Program-made: the position numbers and the translations under genes
Notes under the pieces: generated by a model
The model's input: the letters and a program-made list of their open reading frames with translations, nothing else
Told to the model about the DNA's origin: nothing
The model's database searches: none
Shown: in pieces, positions 12,773 through 22,706 of the stretch
Layout: each line of letters starts with the position of its first letter
Position numbering within the stretch: the first letter of the stretch is position 1
DNA from: Hyperoodon ampullatus
Lineage: Eukaryota > Chordata > Mammalia > Artiodactyla > Ziphiidae
NCBI GenBank assembly: GCA_949752795.1
Contig: OX457064.1
Span: forward strand, 105,253,454-105,317,453
DNA length: 64,000 nucleotides
Direction: 5' to 3'

Positions 12773-12803
12773 CCTATTGGTTCTGTTTCTCTAGAGAAAC
12801 CCA
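12343..12803 (+). repeat. LTR-like old element carrying a (CA)n expansion
   Basis: Begins near GAGTTTATGTGTCAGTGTGG, contains GGTGGGCTTTGTCCAATCAG and ends GGTTCTGTTTCTCTAGAGAA, wording I associate with an old mammalian LTR-type repeat. I cannot name the family. The dinucleotide run sits in its 3' part. Confidence 0.55.
12707..12769. repeat. (AC)31 microsatellite
   Basis: 63 bases of uninterrupted AC. Confidence 0.98.
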
Positions 12804-13799
12804 GTCTTCAGGAAACTTATCCACTTTTCCTCCCCCTTGGTAATTTTCAGTATGTATCTATATAAGCTTTTTTCTAAACTTGCTTCTTCAGATCCTGGCT
12901 GAATTCTCCAGGGAATCTTACCTTTCTGCCCATATTCGCTTTTATTTTCAGGGAACTGTAAGTTAGAAGTGGCTTCTCTTGCAGATGGTTAATGCTAAAA
13001 AAAATTCAAAATCTTCAGGGGTCCTACTCTAAGGACGTTTTCATCCCTACCTTACAGCAACGAGGCAGCCAGCGTGTCTGTCTCTTGGCAGTTTTGCTGT
13101 CTGCACATAGCAGGTGCTTGATAAAGACCTGCTGATGGAGCGAGTCGTGAAGCAAAGCTGTTTTAGCTGATTGGCTACTCTGGGCAAGGTGAACGGAAAT
13201 CAGAGGAGTGAGAAATGGCCTGGAGCTGCAGCGGGACCCAGGCTTGCACATCCACAAACAAACCTAACTAGCCGAGCCTGTGCCAGCCGCCCATCTTGGA
13301 CACATGTGAACAAGCCTCCATCCAGGTACACGTGCTCAGGACTGCTGTACTTTGGGTCCACGCAGGGAGGCGGACTGCAGGCTCTGAGAGGTTTCTTGTA
13401 GCACCGGGCAATGGGGCCAATGGGAATGGGAGGTGTGTACATGGCAGGGTGAGCATTTGGTGGCAGCCTCCTTGGCAGGCAGACTGCCATGCTCTGCCAG
13501 GTTCAGCTGCCTGTGTCCAGCAAGTGCAGTGAAGAGCGGGGTGGGGGCTGAGAAGCAGGCGTCAGGGTAGCCCCTGCTCGGGGCTCCAGGAAGGTGCTCA
13601 GCTGCAGAATGAAGATGCCCCACTTACGCTGGCTTCTCTCTGCCCCCTTGGTGCAGGGAGCACTCACCTGGGAAGGGCTAGGTCCATACTGCTCTCCAGA
13701 TCCTCCCTAGAGCCACACGAGGGACTCGCCAGGAGTGAGGCCTTAGTGAGACCCCTTTAGCTGCCTGCCGCTTTGAAGATGCTGGAATGTTTGGGAGCC
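12804..13799. other. Non-coding sequence, nothing recognised beyond an L2 scrap
   Basis: GCACATAGCAGGTGCTTGAT near 13105 is L2-like. 13200-13760 is moderately GC-rich with several overlapping short open frames on both strands, and none looks like a real protein. Confidence 0.45.
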
Positions 13800-14290
13800 T
13801 TACTCTTGTTTTGAGTAACTCTGCCATTTACTACTGACTGTGTGACTCTGGAAGAGCTGCTTAATTGTTTCAAGCCTCAGTTTCCTCATCAGTGAAATGG
13901 GGTAACAATAGGTGTTAGGGGATGAATTGTGTCCCCCCGACACCATTATAACTTGAAGTCCTAACCCCCAGGACCTCAGAACGTGACTGTATTTGGAGAC
14001 AGGATCTTTGAAAAGGTGATTAAGGTAAAATGAGACCCCTGGGTGGCCCCTAATCCCATAGGACTGGTGTCCTTGAGAAGAGAAGAGAAGATCAGGACAG
14101 ACACACACACAGAGGGACCACCATCTGCAGACCAAAGAGAGAAGCCAACACTTTGACCTTGGACTTCTAGTGGTACTTTGTTGTGGCGGCCCTAGCGAAC
14201 TAATGACATGGATATCTGAGAGATTTTTAAGGATCAATTAAGATAATAGGTATCAAATGCTCAGTGTCCTTCCTGGCACAGACTAGCTCA
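13800..14290 (+). repeat. MIR SINE, split by an LTR
   Basis: 13800-13912 reads as the MIR body (CAGTTTCCTCATCAGTGAAA). The expected continuation of MIR (GATCAATTAAGATAATAGGT ... CCTTCCTGGCACAGA) resumes at about 14209-14290, after the inserted LTR. Confidence 0.75.
13913..14208 (+). repeat. MaLR-type solo LTR (MLT1-like)
   Basis: Starts TGTTAGGGGATGAATTGTGT, contains GAAGTCCTAACCCCCAGGAC and ends CTTTGTTGTGGCGGCCCTAG. This matches an ERVL-MaLR LTR of MLT1 type as I recall it. No internal retroviral sequence accompanies it. Confidence 0.7.
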
Positions 14291-14319
14291 GTAGTTTCAA
14301 TATTCTACTCTGCACGCAT

Positions 14320-14530
14320 TTCAAGGCAGTGTGGTATGGTGGCCTCTGGCCTGCACGCCCAGGTTTAGGTCGGGCACTTACTTGTTGGGTAACCATGGGT
14401 TTCATAAATTCTCTGAATGTCAATTTTCTTTTGTCAGATGGGGGAATCGCAGGGCTTCCCTCACAGAGATGCTGGGCTTGGGTGCATAGCACAGGGCAGT
14501 ACCAGGCAGCCACTGTTACTGTCATTATTA
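14320..14530 (+). repeat. MIR SINE
   Basis: GTGGTATGGTGGCCTCTGGC ... ATTTTCTTTTGTCAGATGGG follows the MIR order. Confidence 0.65.
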
Positions 14531-14760
14531 TGAAGTAGCTAAGCGTTGACTTTCTCCCTTTGCTAAGGATGGATGCTATCAACTGAATGTGCACTGAGGC
14601 TGGGAGAGAAGGGTGCAGGACACACTTCAGCTGAAAGGATAAACTTGGGGTGTTTTTCTTCTAGGGGGATACTGATTAATTTTAGAACATGGAAAAAAGG
14701 CAGCCATTTCTCTCTCTTAAGGATCTACCCTCTTAACAGATTGTTTTTAGATTTATTTTT

Positions 14761-15199
14761 GTTGTTGTTGTTGTTTTAGTGGGAGTATAGTTGACTTACA
14801 ATGTGTTAGTTTCAAGTGTACAGCAGTGATTCAATTATACATACATATATATATATTTTTTTTTTCAGATTCTTTTCCCTTATAGGTTATTACAAAAGAT
14901 TGAGTATAGATCCCTGTGTTATACAGTAGGTCCTTGTCGGTTATCTTTTTTTTTTTTTTTTTGCGGTACGCGGGCCTCTCACCGCTGTGGCCTCTCCCGT
15001 TGTGGAGCACAGGCTCCGGACGCGCAGGTTCAGCGGCCATGGCTCACGGGCCCAGCCGCTCCGCGGCATGTGGGATCCTCCCGGACCGGGGCACGAACCC
15101 GTGTCCCCTGCATCGGCAGGCGGACTCCCAACCACTGCGCCACCAGGGAAGCCCCCGTTATCTATTTTATATATAGTAGTGTGTATCTGTTAATACCAA
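14761..15199 (-). mobile_element. 5'-truncated LINE-1 3' end with a nested SINE
   Basis: Reverse-orientation L1 3' end (GTATAGTTGACTTACAATGT ... GTTATACAGTAGGTCCTTGT). The flanking duplication TAGATTTATTTTT lies at 14748-14760 and 15200-15212. A CHR SINE interrupts it at 14946-15156. Confidence 0.85.
14946..15156 (-). mobile_element. CHR-type tRNA-derived SINE nested in L1
   Basis: T-run at 14946-14962, then the full reverse SINE body ending GCCACCAGGGAAGCC. A short duplication GTTATC (14940-14945, 15157-15162) flanks it. Confidence 0.95.
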
Positions 15200-15212
15200 T
15201 AGATTTATTTTT

Positions 15213-15725
15213 TATTGAGGTAACATGGGTTTATAACACGATATGTTTTACGTGTACAACGTATTTCGACTTCTGTGTCCACTGTAGTGTGCTCACCACC
15301 AGAAATTTAGCTTCCATCTCAGCATCTATGTATTTGTTTTTGTTTGGTTTGTTGATTTATTTTTGATTGTTTGCTATCCTCCACACTTGACTGAAATGAT
15401 ACGGTATTTGTTTTTCTGTGACTTATTTCAGGTAACAGATTTTTAAGTGTACAGTGCAGCATTGTTCACTAGAGTTGTAATGTTGACGGCAGCTCTAGAA
15501 CTTTGTCATCTGGCAGGATGGAAAGTTTATCCACGCTGAATAGCCACTCCCTGCCTCCCTCACCCCCCAGCCCCTGGCAGAACCATTCTATTCTCTGTTT
15601 CTATACGTCTGACGATTTTAGATTCCTCTGTATAAGTGGAATCATGCAGTATTTGCCCTTCTGTTAGTGGCACACGTCACTCAGCAGAAGGTCCTTCAAG
15701 TTCATCTGTGCTGTCTGGCTTATTA
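15213..15725 (-). repeat. Old LINE-1 (L1M-type) 3' region
   Basis: Reverse-strand L1M text in order: GAGGTAACATGGGTTTATAA, GTGTGCTCACCACCAGAAAT, GGCAGAACCATTCTATTCTC, ATAAGTGGAATCATGCAGTA. It is strongly diverged. Confidence 0.7.
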
Positions 15726-17830
15726 GGAAGTCCTGCCCTTTCTCTTTGAAAAGCGGTCAAAGTCAAGCAGGCAGAAAAGTTGGCCTCTGGACACCTGGTG
15801 CCAGAAGAGCCCATGGAAAGGTTCCGGGTGGCACCACCTGGCCTGTCCATCCACCAGCCGTTTGCGAGCTGTACCACCCAGTGGCTCTTGAAGAGAGAGT
15901 AGCGGAAGGAGGGGTGGGGGTGGGGTGGGGGAGGGGCTGGTAGGGCAAGTGCCCAAGTGATCTGATGATCTGATGCCAGCGGGAGACTTCGTTGAAGTAT
16001 AAGGTATAATCTTACAAATGTGCGTGAACTTTGCATTACATCCATATTCATTTTAGATGTAAAATAACATTTAAGGTCGTTATTGAGAAATAAAACAGAA
16101 GTTCCCAAAGGGTTTCATGTCAGTCCCCACCAGACACAGCTGAGCACCCTGGGGTACCACCTAGTGGGTGAGACCCAGGGTTCTGGAAACCGTGAAGAGG
16201 AAGCAGGTCCTGGCTCCTTTTGCTTCTCCCTGCCCCCCGTTGGTGTCCCTGTCCTTGGATATCAGTCCTGGGTGGCGCTCATGGCCCCCACAAGGTAGCA
16301 GTGGATGCTTTTGGAGATGTTATGAGATGGTGGTTTAAGATTTGACCCATGCCGGGGGTTTTGATTTAAGAGGAAACTCTCTGGAGGACAGACCAGTTCT
16401 GAGATGCTCAGCAATGAACCATTTTGCCGCAAGGGCTGCTGGTCTCACCCATCACCGAGGTCCCCCCCGGGGCTGCTGTGGTCCAGGTGTGCGAGGGGGG
16501 AGGGTGGCTGCTCACCTCACTGCCCAGTTCTCCTTTCTGAGTCTTTGCTGCTGGGGCCTCGATGTCAGGTTTGCTTGGGGACCTCACACCGCAGTGACCC
16601 CAGCTTTCCCTCCTTGGAAACCCATAATTGGGCAGCGACTCCCCTGAGGGTTTGTGTGGCCTGGCACACTCCCTCCAGCCCACACTGGTGATAACCTATG
16701 CTCCAGACACCCTGGGAGCAGGCCACAAACACAGGGATCCACGCCACTGCTGTTCCCATGCCGGAAACTCCCCCGTCCTGCAGGGACGTCTAAATCAGAG
16801 GCAAACACAACACAAAGCAAAGCCTGACTGTGGGACAAGGCTCTTACACGGGGTTTTCCTGTTCGTACGCTCGGCCAAACCAGGCAAGCTCCAGCTGCCC
16901 ATCCTGACCTTTGGGTATCTGTGCCCAGGCCGTCGTGGAAGGGGCAGGCAACTCTGCACTATCTGGACTCAACTGTCACCTCTGGGGAAGGACACAGTGC
17001 CCTGGATCTTTGCCGGCGGGTGTCTGTTCTTGTCAAATGACCGGGGTCAGGGGGCCAGGGAACGAGCAGGACAAAGGGACGTCTTCTGTGAAACACCTTT
17101 CAACTGGATACAGACCTACCTCGCCTTCCCTCTACAGGGAACTGCACTGGCTTCGCAGGGGCGGAGGCCAGACAGACGAGCGGCTCGGGAAGGACTTCCT
17201 CGCTGAGAGCGCTTGTCAGGGCCGGGTGAGGGCTACGCTCCCCCAGGCCGGTGAGTGTCTGTGGCCAGAAGCCCTGTGGTGGAGGCAGAGGCTCAAGGCA
17301 GGGAGGAGATAGACAAGTACTAACAGAGGGCACCTCACACACAGGGGCAGCAGAAGACCCCTGGGCATGGAGCTGGCTGGAGTTTCTGGAAGGCCCAGGT
17401 ATCCCCACCTGCAAGCTATTAGCTCATCAGGCCCAGAGTCCCCCAGCGCGTCTCTCCTCCACCAGCGGCTCGGTCCGCCCAGGGTCAGCACCAAGCTCAA
17501 GGACATCAGGCCGGAGAGCAGGACGGCCGTCTCTGCCCCTGCTTTCTCCTTGAGCTCAGGACTCGGCGGGGAGCCCTTGCGCTCCTGTAAGGTCACCCCA
17601 TGGGCTTCTTTCTTTCTTTGCTTCTTTTAAGCAACAGACACCCTCGAGGTCCTGGTTGATTTTCACAGAGAAACAGAGGATTCTTTGAGTTAAAAGATGG
17701 AACATAATAAGTTTTCTGAATTTTAAGGAAAATAAAGGCCAAGATTTCCATAGCTAGCGATCCAGGAGAAAAAAAAAAAAAAACCCACCGAGCAAACAGA
17801 AAAGAAGCCATTCTCTGGTGCCCACAGGCC
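15726..17830. other. GC-rich, repeat-poor sequence upstream of the CpG island
   Basis: I see no clear repeat or coding exon. Several open frames of 100-190 codons overlap on both strands, the longest at 16628-17206 (+), as expected of GC-rich DNA. It could hold proximal regulatory sequence for the promoter downstream. The A-run at 17769-17783 is isolated. Confidence 0.45.
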
Positions 17831-17879
17831 ACCTTCCTCCCCAAAGGCCCTGCGCTTGGCAGAGGGAAAAACAAGGCAC

Positions 17880-18260
17880 CTCGCGTGTGGCCCCTTCGTG
17901 GCCCCGCCCCGGTGGGACCTGCCGGCAGCTCTACCGCGGCGGCGGCGCAGGTCCGGCCACCTGGGCAGGTTGGCGACAGGCTCCCGGGCCTGTGGCCGCG
18001 CCGCGCCGGGGTCCCTCCCCCCGCCGGGGCCCCCTTCCCGCCGGGGCCCCCTGCCCAGCCCCCTCCCCTCCCCGCGGCCACGGCCCGAGCATGCGCCGTG
18101 CGCCACGGCAGGCGGGTGGGAGCGGCGCGCATCACTCGGGTCCCCTTCCTGCACCGCGCCGCCACTTGCCGGTTGCTAAGCAGTTGTCGTTGTTTCTGTG
18201 GCGATTGCAGAGGCTGTTGCTAACTGGAGAAGCCCCGCTAAGCCGCAGCATCTCCCCTTT
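17880..18260 (+). promoter_or_regulatory. DPP6: CpG island promoter of DPP6 short isoform
   Basis: By hand count there are about 39 CpG dinucleotides in 17881-18180, against near absence in most of the window. Candidate elements are a GC box GCCCCGCCCC (17901-17910), an NRF1-like GCATGCGCC (18089-18097), and two copies of GTTGCTAA (18172-18179, 18216-18223) that resemble RFX half-sites. The transcription start is not visible. It should lie between the island and the coding ATG at 18465. Site calls are inference from motif similarity. Confidence 0.8.
18022..18055. repeat. Tandem 17-bp repeat, C-rich
   Basis: Two adjacent copies of CGCCGGGGCCCCCTKCC (18022-18038 and 18039-18055) with one difference, inside a C-run cluster reaching 18075. 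Confidence 0.9.
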
Positions 18261-18275
18261 CGGAGCCGCTCTCTG

Positions 18276-18291
18276 CTCTTTGCATTTAAAA
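18276..18291 (+). promoter_or_regulatory. Possible TATA-like and octamer-like element
   Basis: CTTTGCATTTAAAAAG contains a near-octamer (reverse ATGCAAAG) and an A/T-rich box. If it worked as a TATA element, transcription would start near 18315. CpG-island promoters often lack a TATA box, so this is speculative. Confidence 0.25.
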
Positions 18292-18360
18292 AGAAAACTA
18301 GGCTGCTCTGCCCACTGGTCCTCCCCCACCCTGCCCCAGTAGCCGTGCGATTTGGGAAGC

Positions 18361-18369
18361 ATGGACTAA
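18361..18369 (+). promoter_or_regulatory. Minimal upstream ORF (Met-Asp-stop) in DPP6-S leader
   Basis: ATGGACTAA with A at -3 and G at +4 is a strong initiation context. It ends 95 bases before the coding ATG, with no other ATG between. It matters only if transcription starts upstream of it. Confidence 0.5.
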
Positions 18370-18464
18370 ATCCCGGTCCTCCCGCCCAGTGGACTCCGGT
18401 GGCCCCAAACTCCCCGGCAGATCGCACCTGCCCCTGTGCCTGTGTGCACCCTGAACAGGAAATC

Positions 18465-18521
18465 ATGACTACAGCCAAGGAGCCAAATGCTTCAGGGAAA
18501 TCCATGCAACAGCAGGAGCAG
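18465..18521 (+). CDS. DPP6: DPP6 short isoform (DPPX-S), first coding exon
   Basis: The ATG at 18465 opens MTTAKEPNASGKSMQQQEQ, 19 codons ending exactly at a CAG followed by GTAATG, so the exon ends in phase 0. From memory, the human DPP6 short isoform starts with the same 19 residues except Ser8 and Val14, then continues ELVGSNPPQRNWKG into the transmembrane helix. DPP6 is a single-pass type II membrane protein with an extracellular beta-propeller and an inactive peptidase-like domain. It binds Kv4 channels and speeds A-type current gating and surface delivery. This exon gives only the isoform-specific cytoplasmic N-terminus. The ATG is the first in its frame after the preceding stop (open without ATG from at least 18198) and has A at -3. 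The CpG island just upstream supports an alternative promoter. The next exon is outside the window. Confidence 0.9.
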
Positions 18522-18527
18522 GTAATG
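18522..18527 (+). other. DPP6: 5' splice donor of the DPP6-S first exon
   Basis: CAG followed by GTAATG agrees with the donor consensus at the position expected from the known exon boundary after Glu-Gln. Confidence 0.85.
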
Positions 18528-21500
18528 CTGCTTTCCGGAGGGTGCCCGCGTCTCGGTGTGCGTGTGCGTGTGAGGGAGTCGGGGGAGGGGGGTTGTGCCT
18601 CTTGAATGATTTTGTATTTGCACCACTGTAGCCCCCTGAGCCACGGAGCCGGCGGCCCCTGAGATAAAGTGCCGAGCGTGTGCGCTGGGGTCTGCCTTTG
18701 TCCTCTCCCCCACTCTTATTTTTGAGCGATCCCTGGTCCATCCATAATGCATGTGCCCAGGGAACATCTGGAGAGGTAAACTTGATGTATAGGGACCTGA
18801 GGACAAAGGCCACTCTCAGAGTTGCCAAATTTAGCATGTCAGTTGTGAAGGTTTCCAACTATAATACTTTGTAATCTGGGGGTGGGGAGGGGGTGATGGA
18901 GGAAGTGGCTAGTGCCGACGCCCCTCCCCCCAAATAATTCAGCTTATTCTGACTCTCCAGCAGGACTTTGCTTTGGTTCTAACACAAGTCAAAAGAAGAC
19001 ATATGAGCTCTGTTTAAAGGACTTTTTCTGGATACCTGTGTCTCTTTTTCCTGCGTTTTTCCCAGTATCTCTGAAGGTACTAACAAATCTCTGCTGTGCA
19101 TCCTGGCATTTAGAGAATTCAGACTCTCCCAGCTAGAAAAGCCAGAGGAGGCACAGTTAGGATCAAGAGGGGCCCCCAGCTGAGAAGTAGCAGGTCTTAA
19201 AGGGCTGACACAGGTGTTCCGGACTGCACTGGTGTCCCCATAGAGCAGCGGACCCCCACGGCTCACCCTGCCCTGAAGAGACCCAGCATCTGCAGAGGCT
19301 CAGGAAGTAAAGGGGAACCAGCAATCTGTTGTATTGTAATTCCCTTCTCAAAAGATCTTGAAGGTTCTTATCTTTTAATCACTGCTTAGTCCTCCTCTGG
19401 CAGATCGTTAAAATAGATCCTGGGAGACACCAGTAGATTATCAAAGCAGCTCGCTCAGGCTTGGTAAATCAACAGCATGAGCTGATTTTCCCTATTTATT
19501 TTAGGGGTGTTGTTAGCTTTCACTTGCTAGGATTGGGGCAAAGAAAGGGGATCCCTCTAAAGTTCAGGAAAGCAAAGAGCCTCTCTGGGGACACTGCGAC
19601 CAGCCCGTCATCAACTATTCAGAGACCTTATGAAGACAACTTTGGATCTGTATGTAGTGCAAGCTGCATACTTGTGGTCATTTCCTCAAATCCCATTTTT
19701 CATTAAAAGTGAGACCATCTTATTAGTTGCATCATCCTCATCATCATCCTCATCGTCTAAAGAACTTAAGTACAGTTTGATTTCTTCCGCGAAGGAGATT
19801 TTGTAAATATGGAAATCTAGGAATTCTTGTATACAGTGGGCGAGCTCGTGTGAGGGTTAATGCTCAGTGTAGCATGAACACAGAGGTTCACAAGAGGCAT
19901 GCCAGGCCCTTCTCTTCCAGGATATTTGTTCAGTAAAGAAATAGGTCCACCCTGAATTAACATCCTGTGACTGACTGGGCTTCCTTTTGTTACAGATCTC
20001 CTCCTCACTAGCTATAAAATAAATATGCCCTGGGCTTACAGGCTCCAGCAAGGACTTAGGTAGCATCTCGGACCATGGGACAATAATTATGGAGAGAAGA
20101 CTTTGCTGTTCATAGGTCTAAACCCAAGGGCGGGCACTCAGAAGCCCAGGCTATGTTATGTAAAAGAAGGTCCATGGCTTCTGTTCAGTTTTGCTCTGAT
20201 GTTGCCTGATACCCTCACATGCCAGAATACTGGAAATAGTTAATTAGGGTGTGGGTTTTGGAGGAGGTATAAGCTCTTGTTTGATTTTATACTTTTTGAT
20301 CATGGGAAATCCCTTATACTTGAACGTGCTGGAATCATGGAAGACTTCAGCTGGCATAACCTGAAAACCAGAGGTGGCTGTGGATTCGGGTAGCAGGGAG
20401 GACGTCCAGAAGAAGCAGTCCCCTCCCAGGCTCTTGGGAGGGCCCTTTCCTCTCTTCTCAGAGTGACATCACCTTGACCCTGAGGAATGCACAGAGCAGC
20501 CCACAGTCCAATAAAGAGAAGGTCAACAGCAGGGCTAGAGGAGGAGAAGCAAAATGGGATGGAGGGCAGAGATCTCACATCGAACATAAATATACCTTTA
20601 GAGGGACATTGGCTAAAATTTTAACTGCTCTAAACACAAAGAGGGAAATGAAGTATTTAGTTCATGAAGACTTTCTTCTTCCATTGTCAGTTTTCAAAAG
20701 ATATTTAAACTGTTTATGTGCTTAGACTACAAAGCTCTTAATGAGTCTTTTAATTCTTCATATCAGTTTTTTCCTTGTTATTAATGAAGGGGATGGCCCC
20801 TTACCCAGGCTGGGAGGAATGTGCTCCAATTTTTTGTAGGAGAAAGAGGTAGATGCTGGTTTGTGGTGTGGTTTGGTTGTTAGGTTGGGGATCATTTGGT
20901 TGTACTAACCAACTTCGTGGCTGCCTTCAAATCACCAAGCCTCATTTCTTGGTTGAAACCCTTAGCATTACCAAGGACTTGGATTTAATGTAGCATGATA
21001 CGTATTCCCAGCAATCTTAAAATTTTTTGGGTTGTTGCAGTAGACGACCACTTAGTTCTTAGCAGGCTAACAGAGGCACAGTACAGTTTCTTATCTGCCT
21101 TGGTAGTTGGGAGCCAAGGCACGTGGGTGGCAGCTGGAAATAACTTTTGTACGCCGAGGATTACTGCAGATTACTGAAAAAAATCTAGGAAAATGACATA
21201 AAACCAATTGATTTTACCTATTAATTAGAGATTGCTGAGTTTTTCCAACTTGTTTTCTAAAAATGTACTAAGAATAGATGAATATGTGGAAAGTTGTTTT
21301 TTTTTTAAGGGTACTGTATGAACATGTTGGAATAAAGTGGAGAATAGACTTCTAGAAGACTATTTTTCTTCTCTTTGGAGATGCTAAAAATTATTTTTAA
21401 ATGAAGTATGAAAACCCAGAGATGTTTGGAAACAATTTATTTTTTAAGCTGAAGGAATTAAATCCGTCCTTTGGCTCTGAAGCCAATCAGATGTTACAGA

Positions 21501-21900
21501 GGCTTGTCGGTGAAAACAGAATCTGCCCTGACCGGCACCTCGCTGCACCACGTGCCCAGAGGTCAACCTCGGAGGTGAAGTAGAAAAAGCTGAGGCTAAT
21601 TCGGTTTAAATTTAGTGTATTCTTGCAAACAAACTAGATCCTTCCTTAGAGAGCAAAATTAAGGGATTTTTTGCCCCTTAAAAATAAGTGAAAGCACAAA
21701 TGTATTTTAAACTATACTGTACTCATTTCAAATGACTTAAGATTGAAAAGTGGTCGTCAGTGTTGCTGTTAAGAGGCAGAGGAGAAAGAAGGCTTCATTC
21801 TCCATGTTTCCAGTCAGCCATGACACATTGTTTCTCAAATATTGAGCAGGGATGAGTGGCAGATTCTGTATCTGTATGTATGTGGATATGTATACACATA

Positions 21901-21918
21901 CACACACACACACACACA
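21901..21918. repeat. (CA)9 microsatellite
   Basis: Eighteen bases of CA after a TATACACATA leader. Confidence 0.95.
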
Positions 21919-22618
21919 GAGGCAGGCCTCATGCATCACAAAATCACAGAGTTGGCAAAGTGCATCACGTGATCTGTTCTACCCTCTTTCGCTCAGGAGT
22001 CTCACAAATAAATGAGAGTATGCCTTTTCTTTAAAGGTCTTCAGGAACGTCTCTTTTCATGTAGAAATATTCTGTGTTCTGTGGGCTAACTTGTATCTTT
22101 TGCTGTATGTTGAGTTCAGTCACCTCTGTAACTTCCCTCAATCTGAAAACCGGTGGGTCTGATAGTCCTACTAGATGTAACGATTATTTTTTGTTGCTTC
22201 TCAGTTTTCTCTGATCTGCACAAGTCCTAATATATAGCCCCAATGTGTCTCTTCTCCTATTAAATGATGGGCCTCAGGACCTAGTGTTGATTGATATGTT
22301 AAATTATTTATCTGATAGTTATTAATCTGATAATTAACTTCATAATGATAATGCCATTACGGAAGAGTTTTCTGACGTGAAGAGAATTTTGCAAACAGCT
22401 CTAAAGTGAACATTAAGATGCATGGAGCCGAGACTTCTGAAAGAGGGTAGGCCTCCCCCAAGGGTACATAGGTGATGACTTCTGACATTCCTTGTCCGGT
22501 GCTCTTTGCATGAGATCCTGTTGCTTCTTTCGGTAGTAAAATTAGATACGGAAACAGAGGATCTGGCTTTGACAGTCATGAGAGTTAAATTTTTTATGTA
22601 ACTCTGGTAAGGGACTCT

Positions 22619-22706
22619 TACCAAAAGCAGGAAAAGGGGAAGGCGAAGAGGAGGAGGAAAGGGGGAGGGGAGGAGGAGGAAGAGGAAGAGAAGAAGAACC
22701 AGAGAA
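22619..22706 (+). repeat. Polypurine (GGA)-rich tract
   Basis: Nearly uninterrupted A/G with repeated GAGGAGGA and GGGGAGGGG words, broken by few pyrimidines. Mirror-like segments could allow triplex DNA. Confidence 0.8.

Noticed and set aside
12584..12865. Protein with a His-Thr or Cys-Val repeat
   Set aside because: It is the (AC)n microsatellite translated in two directions.
13913..14208. Endogenous retrovirus with genes
   Set aside because: Only a solo LTR is present; no gag, pol or env sequence was seen next to this or the other LTR-like pieces.
16628..17206. 192-codon open frame on the + strand
   Set aside because: No domain, no homologue recalled, competing frames on both strands and no splice or start evidence.
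17593..18223. Long overlapping open frames on both strands in the CpG island
   Set aside because: High GC lowers stop frequency on all frames; the peptides are low-complexity Pro/Arg/Gly and have no known domain.
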